Source: Celerinatantimonas sp046054165 | GTDB lineage: Bacteria; Pseudomonadota; Gammaproteobacteria; Enterobacterales; Celerinatantimonadaceae | DNA: 64,000 nucleotides | NCBI RefSeq assembly: GCF_046054165.1 | Contig: NZ_JBFNXK010000005.1 | Span: forward strand, 186,001 to 250,000 | Direction: 5' to 3' | Shown here: piece by piece, positions 27,611 to 37,110 of the stretch | Layout of the letters: each line of letters begins with the position of its first letter | Numbering within the stretch: the stretch's first letter is position 1 | Translations under genes and position numbers: made by a program | Notes under the pieces: generated by a model | Database searches by the model: none | What the model was told of the DNA's origin: nothing | Seen by the model: the letters and a program-made list of their open reading frames with translations, nothing else

Positions 27611-30600
27611 AAAATATCCTTACTTATTTGATCGACCCGTTGCTGAACCCGTTTTGCCGAGATCGGAAATGCAGTCCCTAATTGCTGGGCAAACAAACTA
27701 ACTCGCAGTTCTTCAATCATCCAGCGAATTTCTGACAAATACACTTCATTTAGTGGATGATTTATCAACTTACTGGCAAGCCCCTGATAAGCATCAATCG
27801 CAGGCTGCAATTGGATCATGGCTAATCGATCCTTGTTACTATCAATGGGTAGTTTTTCCAAACGACGTTCAGTCGCTTTCAGATAACGCTGCAAATCTTT
27901 CATCTTAGCAGCTCCGGTTTTCACAACGAACCCTCGATAAATCAACTGATCCAACTGGGATTTAATATCACTAAATGCCATCACTTGATCAAATGCAACC
28001 CGTCCTTTCATCCGCTTCGTAATTTGATAATGAAGCGACAAAACCTGTTCCACATCGTGTGCTAAATCCAGTGTGGTATCGGCAATTTCAGCCCGTACAT
28101 GTTCCCGAGCTTGTTCAAATTGCACATGATTTCGGATAGATGCAGCATCAACCAACAGATCAATCGCCGCCATGATACAATCATCCAATAAGACGTCGAT
28201 CTTCCCAAATGGATTAAAATATAATCCTAATTTAGTTTTGTTCGGTAACTTCTGTTGTAAGTATTTCACCGGTGACGGAACATTGAGCAATAAAAGCCGA
28301 CGAACGCCAGCAACGTGACTGGCTTTCGCGCGTTCAGGCCGATCAAAAACCTGGACATCCACATGCTCTTTTTGATCCACCAGCGCCGGAAAACTTTTAA
28401 TTGTCAGCCCATTTTGCTTTGACTCAATCTGTTCAGGTAAAGCAACTGAAGGCCACTGCTGAAGCGATTTTTCCTCAATATTCGCGCTTCGTGCCGTTTT
28501 ATTGAGTTGCTCGGTAACGCGGCCTTTTAACTGATGCTGCAACGATGTTAAATCACGCCCCTGAGCCACCAATTTTCCCTGATCAATAATCTTGAAATTC
28601 ATCCGTAAATGATCGGGAAGTTGCGTATCATCCCAGCTTTCAGGATCGATACGAACGCCTGTCATACGTAATAACTGATGCGCCATTGCATCAACCAACC
28701 GTTGATCTGAGTGAGCGGGCAATGCTTCGATGCATGCTTTCGCATAATTGGGGGCCGGAACAAAATTACGCCGTAAACTCTTCGGAAGAGATTTGATCCA
28801 AGCGATCATTAACTCTTCACGAAAGGCGGGGATCAACCAATCAAAACCTTGATCGTCTACCTGATTAAGCATAGGTAACGGGATCGTTACTGAGATCCCA
28901 TCATCCATCTGATTTGGTTCAAAAACATAGCTTAGAGGTAATCGCAAACGCCCTTGGGCCCATTCATCCGGATACTGAACCGCAGTTACAAATTCAGCGT
29001 CATGCCGCATGAGCATTTGTTTCTCAAAATTTAACAGCTCAGCATCTTGATATTGCTGTTTTTTCCACCAGCGCTGAAAATGCCGGACGGACACGATATC
29101 ATCAGGAATCCGAGCGTCATAAAATTCAAATAAGATCTGATCATCAACCCGTACATCCCGGCGACGACTCTTATGTTCGAGATCTTCAACTTCTTCCAGT
29201 AAGGATTGATTCGCTTTTAAGAATTCCGGTTGATTTCGCCACTGCCCCTCAATCAATGCACTTCGAATAAAAATTTCTCGGCTCATTGCCGGATCAACCG
29301 AGCCGTATTGACAAAGCCGCCGCGTGACAATAGCCAAACCAAACAAGGTTTGAGTCTGATAAGCCATCACAGTCCCTTGTTTTATCGACCAATGCGGCTC
29401 GCTATAACTAATTTTGACTAAATGACGCGCCAGCTTTTCCAACCATTCAGGTTGGATCGATGCCACATCCCGAGCAAATAAGCGCGACGTTTCAACCAAC
29501 TCGGCACTCATAATCCATTTAGGTGATTTCTTAGCTAACGCCGATCCGGGGAAAATAACAAATCGAGTATTGCGAGCCCCTAAGTATTCCCGCTCTTTAT
29601 CTCGAAAACCAATATGGCTCAACAACCCCGTCGCCATCGCCTGATGAACGGAATCATAGTCAGCACCTTGTTGGCTCACCCGAAGTCCTAATTCTATGGC
29701 AACCTGACGCAACTGCTGATAAATATCTTGCCATTCCCGAATCCGTAAATAGGATAAAAATTCCTTTTGGCACATTTTACGATACTGATTATGAGTCAGT
29801 TCCTGTTGCTGCTTGCGCAGATAATCCCACAGGTTTAAATAACTCACAAAATCCGACGCTTTATCAGCAAATCGTTGATGCTGTTGATCTGCGGCCTGCT
29901 GCGCTTCCAAAGGTCGTTCCCGTGGATCTTGAATCGACAACGCAGCACAGATGATCATCACTTCACGAACGCAGCCGAATTCACCTCCAGCGAGGATCAT
30001 CCGTGCCATTCGAGGATCAACCGGCAACCGAGCCAACTGATAACCCAATGCCGTTAACTCAATACTCGGTGACGAATGACCGGTTCTTGGTTTTAAAGCC
30101 CCCAACTCTTCGAGCAGATTAATTCCATCACTGATACTGCGTTGCTCCGGAGGATCAATAAATGGAAAACTCTGAATATCACCGAGACGCAAAGAGGCCA
30201 TCTGCAAAATAACCGATGCCAAATTCGTACGACGGATTTCCGGATCCGTAAACTCAGGGCGACCATTAAAATCTTCTTCTGAATACAGCCGTATACAGAT
30301 CCCTTCGGCAACACGTCCACAACGTCCCTTCCGTTGGTTCGCACTCGCCTGTGAGATCGCTTCAATCGGAAGCCGTTGAACTTTTGCTCGGGCACTATAG
30401 CGACTAATGCGGGCCGTTCCCGGATCAATAACATACCGAATCCCCGGGACCGTTAAACTGGTCTCGGCAACATTGGTTGCCAACACGATTCGCCGGCCTC
30501 GATGGGCAGCAAAAATCTTGTTTTGTTCAGCATTTGAAAGCCTAGCAAAAAGTGGCAAAATCTCTGTATGCGGAAGCTGACGGCGACGTAACCAATCCGC

Positions 30601-31518
30601 GGTATCTCGGATCTCTCGTTCACCATTCATGAAAATCAAAATATCACCGACTTTTTCTCGATACAATTCATCAATTGCTTCATCAATAGCATCAATGAGA
30701 TCTCGGTCTTTCCCCCCTTCAGCGACAGGCCTATAGCGAGTTTCTACCGGATAAGTACGACCTTCAACCAACAACATCGGTGCCGAATTAAAATGCTTTG
30801 AAAAACGTTCTGGATCAATGGTGGCCGATGTAATGATAATTTTTAAATCGCGGCGTTTGGTTAAAATATGACGTAAATAACCTAGAATAAAATCAATATT
30901 GAGGCTTCGTTCATGGGCCTCATCGATAATCAGGACTTCATACTGACTCAAGAAACGATCCTGTTGCAACTCAGCCAGCAAGACCCCATCGGTCATCAGT
31001 TTAATCAGGGTATTCTCCCCAATTTGATCGGTAAATCGGATTTTATAACCGACCTGTTCACCAACGTTAACCTTCAATTCTTCTGCTAACCGAGTTGTGA
31101 CACTGCGCGCAGCCAATCGTCGAGGTTGAGTATGGCCAATCAAACCTTTCTGGCCTAATCCCAACTCCAAACAAATTTTAGGGAGCTGAGTTGTTTTACC
31201 CGACCCGGTCTCACCAGCCACAATCACAACCTGATGATTCGCGATAGCTTCCGATAACTCGTCCTTGCTACTGACAACAGGCAATTCTAGTGGATAATCA
31301 ATTTCCGGGACCAACGCACGACGCCGCGCGACTTCATCCATTGATCGCTGGATTTGTGCAGCCAAACGCTCCAGTGCGGATGTTTGTTGTGACTGGGGAG
31401 AACGCTGAATTTTGCTTAACGATTGCTGGAAACGATAACGATCTTTACACAGAACCTGGGACAATTGTTCTTTTAAACGAGTTAGTTGCGATTGCAAGTC
31501 AGATACCTCTACACTCAT
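27607..31518 (-). CDS. hrpA: ATP-dependent RNA helicase HrpA (DEAH box)
   Basis: A 1303-aa DEAH-box helicase, close to the 1300 aa of E. coli HrpA, which rescues stalled or collided ribosomes and acts on mRNA. Seen are GETGSGKTTQLPK (about residue 106), DEAH in IIDEAHERSLNIDF (about 201), SATID, and QRKGRCGRV, followed by the winged-helix/OB region and the long C-terminal domain special to HrpA. The start at 31518 (MSVEVSD) is chosen because the longer frame begins with ATT. The last codons overlap the SelW-like gene. No interruption. Confidence 0.96.
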   Translation of the reverse strand: MSVEVSDLQSQLTRLKEQLSQVLCKDRYRFQQSLSKIQRSPQSQQTSALERLAAQIQRSMDEVARRRALVPEIDYPLELPVVSSKDELSEAIANHQVVIVAGETGSGKTTQLPKICLELGLGQKGLIGHTQPRRLAARSVTTRLAEELKVNVGEQVGYKIRFTDQIGENTLIKLMTDGVLLAELQQDRFLSQYEVLIIDEAHERSLNIDFILGYLRHILTKRRDLKIIITSATIDPERFSKHFNSAPMLLVEGRTYPVETRYRPVAEGGKDRDLIDAIDEAIDELYREKVGDILIFMNGEREIRDTADWLRRRQLPHTEILPLFARLSNAEQNKIFAAHRGRRIVLATNVAETSLTVPGIRYVIDPGTARISRYSARAKVQRLPIEAISQASANQRKGRCGRVAEGICIRLYSEEDFNGRPEFTDPEIRRTNLASVILQMASLRLGDIQSFPFIDPPEQRSISDGINLLEELGALKPRTGHSSPSIELTALGYQLARLPVDPRMARMILAGGEFGCVREVMIICAALSIQDPRERPLEAQQAADQQHQRFADKASDFVSYLNLWDYLRKQQQELTHNQYRKMCQKEFLSYLRIREWQDIYQQLRQVAIELGLRVSQQGADYDSVHQAMATGLLSHIGFRDKEREYLGARNTRFVIFPGSALAKKSPKWIMSAELVETSRLFARDVASIQPEWLEKLARHLVKISYSEPHWSIKQGTVMAYQTQTLFGLAIVTRRLCQYGSVDPAMSREIFIRSALIEGQWRNQPEFLKANQSLLEEVEDLEHKSRRRDVRVDDQILFEFYDARIPDDIVSVRHFQRWWKKQQYQDAELLNFEKQMLMRHDAEFVTAVQYPDEWAQGRLRLPLSYVFEPNQMDDGISVTIPLPMLNQVDDQGFDWLIPAFREELMIAWIKSLPKSLRRNFVPAPNYAKACIEALPAHSDQRLVDAMAHQLLRMTGVRIDPESWDDTQLPDHLRMNFKIIDQGKLVAQGRDLTSLQHQLKGRVTEQLNKTARSANIEEKSLQQWPSVALPEQIESKQNGLTIKSFPALVDQKEHVDVQVFDRPERAKASHVAGVRRLLLLNVPSPVKYLQQKLPNKTKLGLYFNPFGKIDVLLDDCIMAAIDLLVDAASIRNHVQFEQAREHVRAEIADTTLDLAHDVEQVLSLHYQITKRMKGRVAFDQVMAFSDIKSQLDQLIYRGFVVKTGAAKMKDLQRYLKATERRLEKLPIDSNKDRLAMIQLQPAIDAYQGLASKLINHPLNEVYLSEIRWMIEELRVSLFAQQLGTAFPISAKRVQQRVDQISKDIL

Positions 31519-31573
31519 GCAGATCGCAAATGCTAACAATTATTAACGACGAAACCAACTGCTTATCAGTTTC

Positions 31574-31990
31574 TCATCGGTGAGGAATAAAGCATTCATC
31601 CAATTGCTTGGCAAATGCAATGAGCATTTCCCGACGTGTGATCATGCCCACTAGTCGATTTTCCGCTACGACAGGGTACATTTTAGGCTTATCCCCTATA
31701 GCCATTTCAGCCAACGTCAGTACACTCATATCCGGTGAAACCGACAGTACATTTTTATGCATAATGTCACAGGCCAATGACACCAATTCACAGTGATAAG
31801 TCTCATCCAACAAATGCGCCAAGCAGTCTTTTTCAGATATCCAACCTAATAAATGTCCTTCGTCATCACAGACCGGTCCTCCAAGTTGCTGGTGTTCTAG
31901 TAATTGCTGGACCACTTGGGCGAGTGATTGCTGCGGATGAAAGATCAATGGTTGTTGCTGCATATAATCCCGAACGAGTAAAGAAATCAT
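31574..31990 (-). CDS. CBS-domain-pair protein
   Basis: A 138-aa protein consisting of two CBS motifs and little else: LLVRDYMQQQPLIFHPQQSL...GPVCDDEGHLLGWISEKDCL, then DIMHKNVLSVSPDMSV...YPVVAENRLVGMITRREML. CBS pairs bind adenosyl nucleotides and act as energy or ionic sensors; the partner here is unknown. Three ATGs in a row follow GGAG; I take the third (31990) because it has the best spacing, while the others would add one or two methionines. A GTG further up (32014) is less likely. It lies just upstream of hrpA on the same strand, with about 55 nt between. Confidence 0.85.
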   Translation of the reverse strand: MISLLVRDYMQQQPLIFHPQQSLAQVVQQLLEHQQLGGPVCDDEGHLLGWISEKDCLAHLLDETYHCELVSLACDIMHKNVLSVSPDMSVLTLAEMAIGDKPKMYPVVAENRLVGMITRREMLIAFAKQLDECFIPHR

Positions 31991-32342
31991 CATCATCTCT
32001 CCGATATAGCCCACGTCTATTTCAGTGTAGTCAGATTTAATCTAAGTGCCAAAATCCCTTTCTATTCCATTTATTATCTGGGTTAACCTTTTTGTTTTAC
32101 ACGTCCCCAAAAATAAGAGGGTCACAAAAGTGTCTCGATTTTTTATTCGACGAAAGTAAATAAATCGTATATGATTATTCACGCGTTTAGTTACTTTTTG
32201 CTGTTTTACAGCTGCTACGCTTTAGTAATACCCTCCGCAGTTCTCCCAATTGCGGAGGGCTTTTTACGAAATCCATTCTCAGGTGCCTTAACCGGTAACA
32301 TCTGTTAGCATAAATTCCTCGTTATTTTCATTTGGCTTTATA
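31991..32342. other. Intergenic region between the CBS gene and sbcB, possible small RNA gene
   Basis: About 350 bp between divergent genes. It contains a complete plus-strand rho-independent terminator (32231-32265) although no plus-strand gene lies between it and the divergent CBS gene. A possible -10 box TATGAT is at 32170-32175, which would give an RNA of about 85 nt. The short hairpin GCTGT-ttt-ACAGC precedes the terminator stem. No small RNA family was recognised. Confidence 0.45.
32231..32265 (+). terminator. Orphan rho-independent terminator upstream of sbcB
   Basis: 9-bp perfect stem CCCTCCGCA / TGCGGAGGG, 11-base loop, then CTTTTT on the plus strand. The minus-strand reading has no T-tract. 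It lies 78 nt before the sbcB start and has no annotated gene to terminate, which points to a short transcript starting between about 32100 and 32190. Confidence 0.85.
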
Positions 32343-33755
32343 ATGACTGATTCATTGTTGTTTCATGATTATGAAACTTTCGGCACCTCTCCTGCGTTTG
32401 ATCGCCCGGCTCAATTTGCGGCCATCCGAACTGACTTAGAATTAAATCCAATTGGCTCACCAATTGAATTATTCTGTCAGCCAGCAGATGACTATATCCC
32501 AAACCCGGAAGCCTGCCTCATTACGGGTATCACGCCCCAACAGGCCCTGCAAAAGGGAGTTAATGAAGATCAGTTTATTCATACGATCAACAACCACTTC
32601 AGTCAGCCGCAAACTTGTGGTGTGGGCTATAACAGCATTCGCTTTGACGATGAAGTCACCCGCTACACCCTATATCGTAATTTTTATGACCCATATGCGA
32701 GGGAATGGCAAAACGGGAACTCCAGATGGGATCTCATTGATGTCGTCAGAGCCTTTTACGCATTACGGCCCGAGGGAATTAACTGGCCTGAAGATGAAGA
32801 TGGACATCCCAGTTTTCGACTGGAAAAATTAACGGCGGCCAACAATTTGGCCCATGAAAATGCACACGATGCTCTTGCCGATGTTCGGGCCACCATTGAT
32901 CTGGCAAAATTGCTTAAACAAGCCCAACCCAAGTTATATGATTTTGCCTTTAGTTTACGCGACAAACGCCGTGTCACTCACTTTTTAGATATTGTGAATC
33001 TAAAACCCATTGTACATGTTTCAGGCATGTTCGGAGCATCTCAAGGATGTGTCTCCTGGGTGGTTCCAGTCGCTTGGCATCCAATCAATAAAAATGCCAT
33101 GATTGTCATTGATCTAAACCGAGATATATCTCCACTTTTGGAACTAGATCCTGAGCAGATCCGCCAACGTCTTTACACAAAAAAGGATGAATTATCTGCC
33201 GATGAGCTCCCGATCCCAGTCAAACTCATTCATATCAATAAGTGTCCATTTGTCTCCCCAGCCGGATCCCTCACCGCGGAACGCGCCGAACAATTAGGAT
33301 TAGATCGAAATCAATGCCGTCAGGGACTCAATCAGCTTCAGGGCCATCCAGAAATCCGGGATAAACTCACCGAAGTTTTTCAACAACAGCATCCGCTTTC
33401 GGATCAAGCATCTGATCCCGATGGCGCGCTTTATCAAGGATTTATCAAGCCTTCAGACAAAGCCCTCATGGAGATTTTACACAGTACAGTTCCCGACGGG
33501 ATCTCAAAAGATGCCTTTGTGTTCGAAGATCCAAGACTCAATCAATTGTTGCTCCGTTATAAAGCGCGGAATTTTCCTTATGCATTAACCGAAAGCGAAA
33601 CCCGACAGTGGCAAGCCTATCGACAATCCGTCTTATCACCATCCAAACTTGAACAGCAGATGTTAAATTTAGAAATATTGGTGGAACAACATCAGAATAC
33701 TCCAGAAAAAATGGCCATATTGAAAGCCGTCTATCAGTATCTACAAACGCTCTGA
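32343..33755 (+). CDS. sbcB: Exodeoxyribonuclease I
   Basis: A 470-aa single-strand-specific 3'-5' exonuclease used in mismatch repair and recombination. The DEDD exonuclease residues appear as FHDYETFGTSP (Asp9, Glu11), GYNSIRFDDEVTRY, and HDALADVRATIDLAKLL. The SH3-like and C-terminal helical domains of ExoI follow (KCPFVSPAGSL). E. coli ExoI is 475 aa. A single gene, preceded by the orphan terminator. Confidence 0.96.
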   Translation: MTDSLLFHDYETFGTSPAFDRPAQFAAIRTDLELNPIGSPIELFCQPADDYIPNPEACLITGITPQQALQKGVNEDQFIHTINNHFSQPQTCGVGYNSIRFDDEVTRYTLYRNFYDPYAREWQNGNSRWDLIDVVRAFYALRPEGINWPEDEDGHPSFRLEKLTAANNLAHENAHDALADVRATIDLAKLLKQAQPKLYDFAFSLRDKRRVTHFLDIVNLKPIVHVSGMFGASQGCVSWVVPVAWHPINKNAMIVIDLNRDISPLLELDPEQIRQRLYTKKDELSADELPIPVKLIHINKCPFVSPAGSLTAERAEQLGLDRNQCRQGLNQLQGHPEIRDKLTEVFQQQHPLSDQASDPDGALYQGFIKPSDKALMEILHSTVPDGISKDAFVFEDPRLNQLLLRYKARNFPYALTESETRQWQAYRQSVLSPSKLEQQMLNLEILVEQHQNTPEKMAILKAVYQYLQTL

Positions 33756-33878
33756 ACCAAGAAATTGATCGTCATCTACTGGCGATCAATTTCTCTTAAA
33801 AATACATGCGGCAGATCACAAAAAAAGTTACAATTGCCCCACGTTTAAATCAACCCGCTACTGCTAGTCAGTATTCTC

Positions 33879-34235
33879 ATGTTACTGTCATTTATTCGAT
33901 TAATTCGAGACTTTGTCATCATCTATGCATGCCTGTTAATTGGCAAAGGAATTGCGGCTTTATTACCGATAACATTTCCTGCCAGCATCATCGGCTTGTT
34001 AGTTCTCTTCCTGTTGCTCTCACTTCGGATCATTCCGGCTCGTTGGGTTGAATTCGGAGCAGAAAAAATATTATCTGTCATCGCCTTGTTTTTTATTCCA
34101 CCCGGAGTTTCGGTCATTCAGGATCTTACAGATATTCGGTTATTTGGTTGGCAGTTAATTATTGCAATGGCGCTGGCGTGGATAGCAATGGTTGTCAGCA
34201 TTACCTTTTTATTTCAGAGGATGGAGAAAAAATGA
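33879..34235 (+). CDS. yohJ: CidA/LrgA family membrane protein YohJ
   Basis: A 118-aa inner-membrane protein with four predicted helices, of the CidA/LrgA (holin-like) family: FPASIIGLLVLFLLLSLRIIP and FFIPPGVSVIQ are typical. In E. coli the order yohJ-yohK-cdd is the same as here. Its stop overlaps the yohK start by 4 nt. Relatives are suggested to export small metabolites or, in Gram-positive bacteria, influence autolysis; the role beside cytidine deaminase is not clear to me. The RBS is weak. Confidence 0.88.
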   Translation: MLLSFIRLIRDFVIIYACLLIGKGIAALLPITFPASIIGLLVLFLLLSLRIIPARWVEFGAEKILSVIALFFIPPGVSVIQDLTDIRLFGWQLIIAMALAWIAMVVSITFLFQRMEKK

Positions 34236-34921
34236 TCTGGTTACTTTTCCCTCTGACCCTTGTCATTTATTATTTGAGTGTTCGGCTTTATCGCCGTTTC
34301 CCTAATCCGCTGCTGGCACCTTTTTTGGTCAGTCTGGTCATTATCATCGCCATTCTTCTTATTTTAGGGATCAGCTATCCCAGCTATGCCAAAGCAACTA
34401 AACCACTCACTTTTTTACTTGAACCGGGGATTGTCGCTTTAGCTTACCCACTATTTACATCACTTGCAGAAGTTCGCCGGCAATTTATTCCTATTATTAC
34501 CTGTGTTCTAGTGGGGGCAATTGTCGGAATTATCGTGAGTGTCGGGGTCTTGTATCTACTTAAAGGGAATGCAGTCATGCTCGCCACTATTGCGCCCAGA
34601 GCCGTCACCACCCCAATTGCAATGGAAGTCTCAAAAACATTGGGCGGCAAACCTGGATTAACAGCTAGTTTAGTGATTATTGCCGGATTATTTGGTTCTG
34701 TAGGTGGTTTCCCACTTTTCAAATTACTCAGGATCCATTCTGAAGCGGCAATGGGAATGGCTTTGGGAAGTGCAAGCCATGCTTTAGGTACAGCCAAAGC
34801 AACCGAAATTAACCCCAAAATTGCCGCATTTAGTTCTATTGCATTAATTTTAAGTGCAATCGCTACCGCTTTGCTCGCACCTGTGATTCAATTAGGTATT
34901 CATTGGCTCACGAAGAGTTAG
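34232..34921 (+). CDS. yohK: LrgB family membrane protein YohK
   Basis: A 229-aa polytopic protein of the CidB/LrgB family. LLKGNAVMLATIAPRAVTTP and GLFGSVGGFPLFKLL, then MGMALGSASHALGTAKA are family hallmarks. I start at the ATG at 34232, which overlaps the yohJ stop (ATGA) and follows a GGAG, instead of the longer frame. It works with YohJ as a two-part membrane system. cdd starts 3 nt after its stop codon, so the three genes are one operon. Confidence 0.91.
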   Translation: MIWLLFPLTLVIYYLSVRLYRRFPNPLLAPFLVSLVIIIAILLILGISYPSYAKATKPLTFLLEPGIVALAYPLFTSLAEVRRQFIPIITCVLVGAIVGIIVSVGVLYLLKGNAVMLATIAPRAVTTPIAMEVSKTLGGKPGLTASLVIIAGLFGSVGGFPLFKLLRIHSEAAMGMALGSASHALGTAKATEINPKIAAFSSIALILSAIATALLAPVIQLGIHWLTKS

Positions 34922-34924
34922 CTT

Positions 34925-35776
34925 ATGCATCCATCTCATCTAAAAATTGAATCTGTTACTTTAAAAGAAAATATAAAACAAGCTTGGCAGGATATTATGG
35001 GGCCTGCCATTTGTTCCCACCTGACCGCACCACAAGTCCAACAACTTACCCAACGTTGCCAGTTGAGTTACACTGAATTAGCCCAACACCTGTTGCCTAT
35101 AGCTGCTCAATATGCCGTCACGCCGATCTCCCAATTTAAAGTAGGTGCCATTGTCATCGACGAGCATCACCAATTTTTTATGGGGGCAAATTATGAACGA
35201 ACTCAAGTTCCGCTGAATCATACCCTTCATGCAGAACAAGCCACATTATTTAACGCCATTAGTCATGGTGCTGGAAAACTACAACATCTGATTGTATCGG
35301 CAGCGCCTTGTGGTCATTGTCGTCAGTTCATTAAAGAATTTTCGGAGTCATCTGAACTCACCATTCAAATTAATGCACAACAATTTGACTTTGAGCAGTT
35401 GCTTCCATTTGCATTTGGCCCAGATGATCTTCATGTCTCTGCATCGATTACCTCTCATACCCAATCGATGTCGCAAACACCAGAGCAACTCGCTCATTAT
35501 AGTTATGCTCCCTACAGTGGGTGTTTGATTGGTTTAAAAGCCTTACAAGCAGGGACACCACTGGCAGTCAGCTGGTACATTGAAAATGCCGCATTTAATC
35601 CCTCGGCATCCCCGATAACGCTACTCTTATCACAGCTTCAACTACATGGATATACATTGGCTCAGATAGATACCATTCAGATAGCCACTAACCAATCCGC
35701 GATTAGCTTTAAGAATGAATTAGACTCGATGAAAGAACATCATCCTCAGATAGCCTTTGAAATGAAGCAATTTTAA
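34925..35776 (+). CDS. cdd: Cytidine deaminase (dimeric, E. coli type)
   Basis: A 283-aa enzyme converting cytidine and deoxycytidine to uridine and deoxyuridine in pyrimidine salvage. The zinc site is complete and falls at the same positions as in E. coli: His102-Ala-Glu104 in LHAEQATLF and Cys129/Cys132 in APCGHCRQF. The second, catalytically broken half typical of the large dimeric form is present (YSYAPYSGCLIG). Last gene of yohJK-cdd. A terminator follows about 30 nt downstream. Confidence 0.96.
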   Translation: MHPSHLKIESVTLKENIKQAWQDIMGPAICSHLTAPQVQQLTQRCQLSYTELAQHLLPIAAQYAVTPISQFKVGAIVIDEHHQFFMGANYERTQVPLNHTLHAEQATLFNAISHGAGKLQHLIVSAAPCGHCRQFIKEFSESSELTIQINAQQFDFEQLLPFAFGPDDLHVSASITSHTQSMSQTPEQLAHYSYAPYSGCLIGLKALQAGTPLAVSWYIENAAFNPSASPITLLLSQLQLHGYTLAQIDTIQIATNQSAISFKNELDSMKEHHPQIAFEMKQF

Positions 35777-35806
35777 ACAGACATTATTCACCAGTAACAT
35801 ATTCAT

Positions 35807-35840
35807 ACTCTGCTATAAAGATTATGGCAGAGTCTTTTTC
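35807..35840 (+). terminator. Rho-independent terminator after cdd
   Basis: Stem ACTCTGC / GCAGAGT (7 bp) with a 13-base loop, followed by CTTTTT on the plus strand. 30 nt downstream of the cdd stop. Confidence 0.8.
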
Positions 35841-36027
35841 AGCTTTATTTTTATAAAAGATATTATTAATTTCACAAATAAAGTATAAAATTTTATTTGA
35901 TATAAAAAAGTAGGACTATATACTAATCATGAACTTGCATGATACAATCATTACTTCTGACCTATAATCATAAAAAACTGCTTTTTGCATCTTTGACGTT
36001 TCTATATACAAGGCTTATTTCATTACC

Positions 36028-36228
36028 ATGCTTGAAGAACTGGCACTTGGTGGGTTACTTTTTAGTCCTTTAATCGTTTTTGCTCCTGTTGCTTTCCTTT
36101 TGGCCATAGTAACTCGATTAATACTGCATAAATTAAACCTGCATCAAAAAATCTGGAAAGTGGCGTGGTTTGAAGTCTCACTATTCGTGTGTTATCTGGC
36201 ACTAGTCGTCTATTTGTTCGGGAGATAA
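36028..36228 (+). CDS. aaeX: DUF1656 small membrane protein, AaeX
   Basis: A 66-aa protein with two membrane helices (GGLLFSPLIVFAPVAFLLAI and VSLFVCYLALVVYLFG), of the DUF1656 family. It is the first gene of the aaeXAB operon for aromatic carboxylic acid efflux; E. coli AaeX is 67 aa. Its own role in the pump is not known. aaeA follows after 8 nt. Confidence 0.88.
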   Translation: MLEELALGGLLFSPLIVFAPVAFLLAIVTRLILHKLNLHQKIWKVAWFEVSLFVCYLALVVYLFGR

Positions 36229-36236
36229 TTCAAACT

Positions 36237-37097
36237 ATGGCTAAACCACAATTACGTATACTAACGACTATCGTTGTTGTTATTGCAGCGATTCTGGCTG
36301 GCTACTGGGTATGGAACTATTATCTCTACTCCCCGTGGACTCGTGATGGACGGATCCGAGCTGAAGTCATTACTATTGCTCCAGATGTATCCGGTTGGGT
36401 CACACAACTCAACATTGTCGATAATCAGGTCGTCAAACAAGGCGATGCTCTTTTTAGTGTTGATCCCACACGCTATCAAGCTATATTAGCTCAGCAACAA
36501 GCCAATACCGAAAACCGGCGCTATACTTGGGAACTCAGTAAACATCGCTATGAACGCCGTAAGCAACTGACCGATAAAGAAGCCATTAGCCAAGAAGATC
36601 TGGAGACAGCTCGGATTAATATGGCACTCGACAAAGCGAATTACGATTTAGCGCTCGCCCAGCTTCAAAGTGCACAAATCGACCTACGCCGGACCCAAAT
36701 TGTAGCACCGGAATCAGGCCACATTATTAACCTGACCTTACGGCAGGGAAATTATGTCACCCAAGGCCATCCTGTTTTAGCGATTGTGAAAAAAAACTCA
36801 TACTATGTCACAGGCTATTTTGAAGAAACAAAGCTCCCACTAATCCATATGGGACAAAAAGCATTAGTGACACTCATGAGCGGGGGTCAACCGCTCCCGG
36901 GTCATGTGATTAGTATCGGTCGAGCCATTGCGAACAGCAATACGGCCAGTAACAACGAATTACTGCCTCAAGTTCAGCAAACCTTCAACTGGGTTCGGCT
37001 CGCACAACGCATCCCTGTTGACATTAAACTCGATAGCATTCCCGAGCATACCATTCTTAGTGCGGGGATGACTGTCTCTATTCACTTGAAAGATTAA
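36237..37097 (+). CDS. aaeA: Aromatic carboxylic acid efflux pump, membrane fusion subunit AaeA
   Basis: A 286-aa HlyD/EmrA-type periplasmic adaptor. An N-terminal membrane anchor (ILTTIVVVIAAILAGYWVW) is followed by DGRIRAEVITIAPDVSGWV, the start of the lipoyl/barrel-sandwich domain, then a short helical hairpin (about residues 85-150) and the second lipoyl half, RTQIVAPESGHIINLTLRQG. It links the inner-membrane FUSC protein encoded next door to the outside. The start at 36237 (MAKPQLR) is used; a longer frame would read into aaeX. E. coli AaeA is about 310 aa. Substrates in E. coli are p-hydroxybenzoate and related acids. Confidence 0.9.
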   Translation: MAKPQLRILTTIVVVIAAILAGYWVWNYYLYSPWTRDGRIRAEVITIAPDVSGWVTQLNIVDNQVVKQGDALFSVDPTRYQAILAQQQANTENRRYTWELSKHRYERRKQLTDKEAISQEDLETARINMALDKANYDLALAQLQSAQIDLRRTQIVAPESGHIINLTLRQGNYVTQGHPVLAIVKKNSYYVTGYFEETKLPLIHMGQKALVTLMSGGQPLPGHVISIGRAIANSNTASNNELLPQVQQTFNWVRLAQRIPVDIKLDSIPEHTILSAGMTVSIHLKD

Positions 37098-37110
37098 AAA
37101 GGAATATCGG

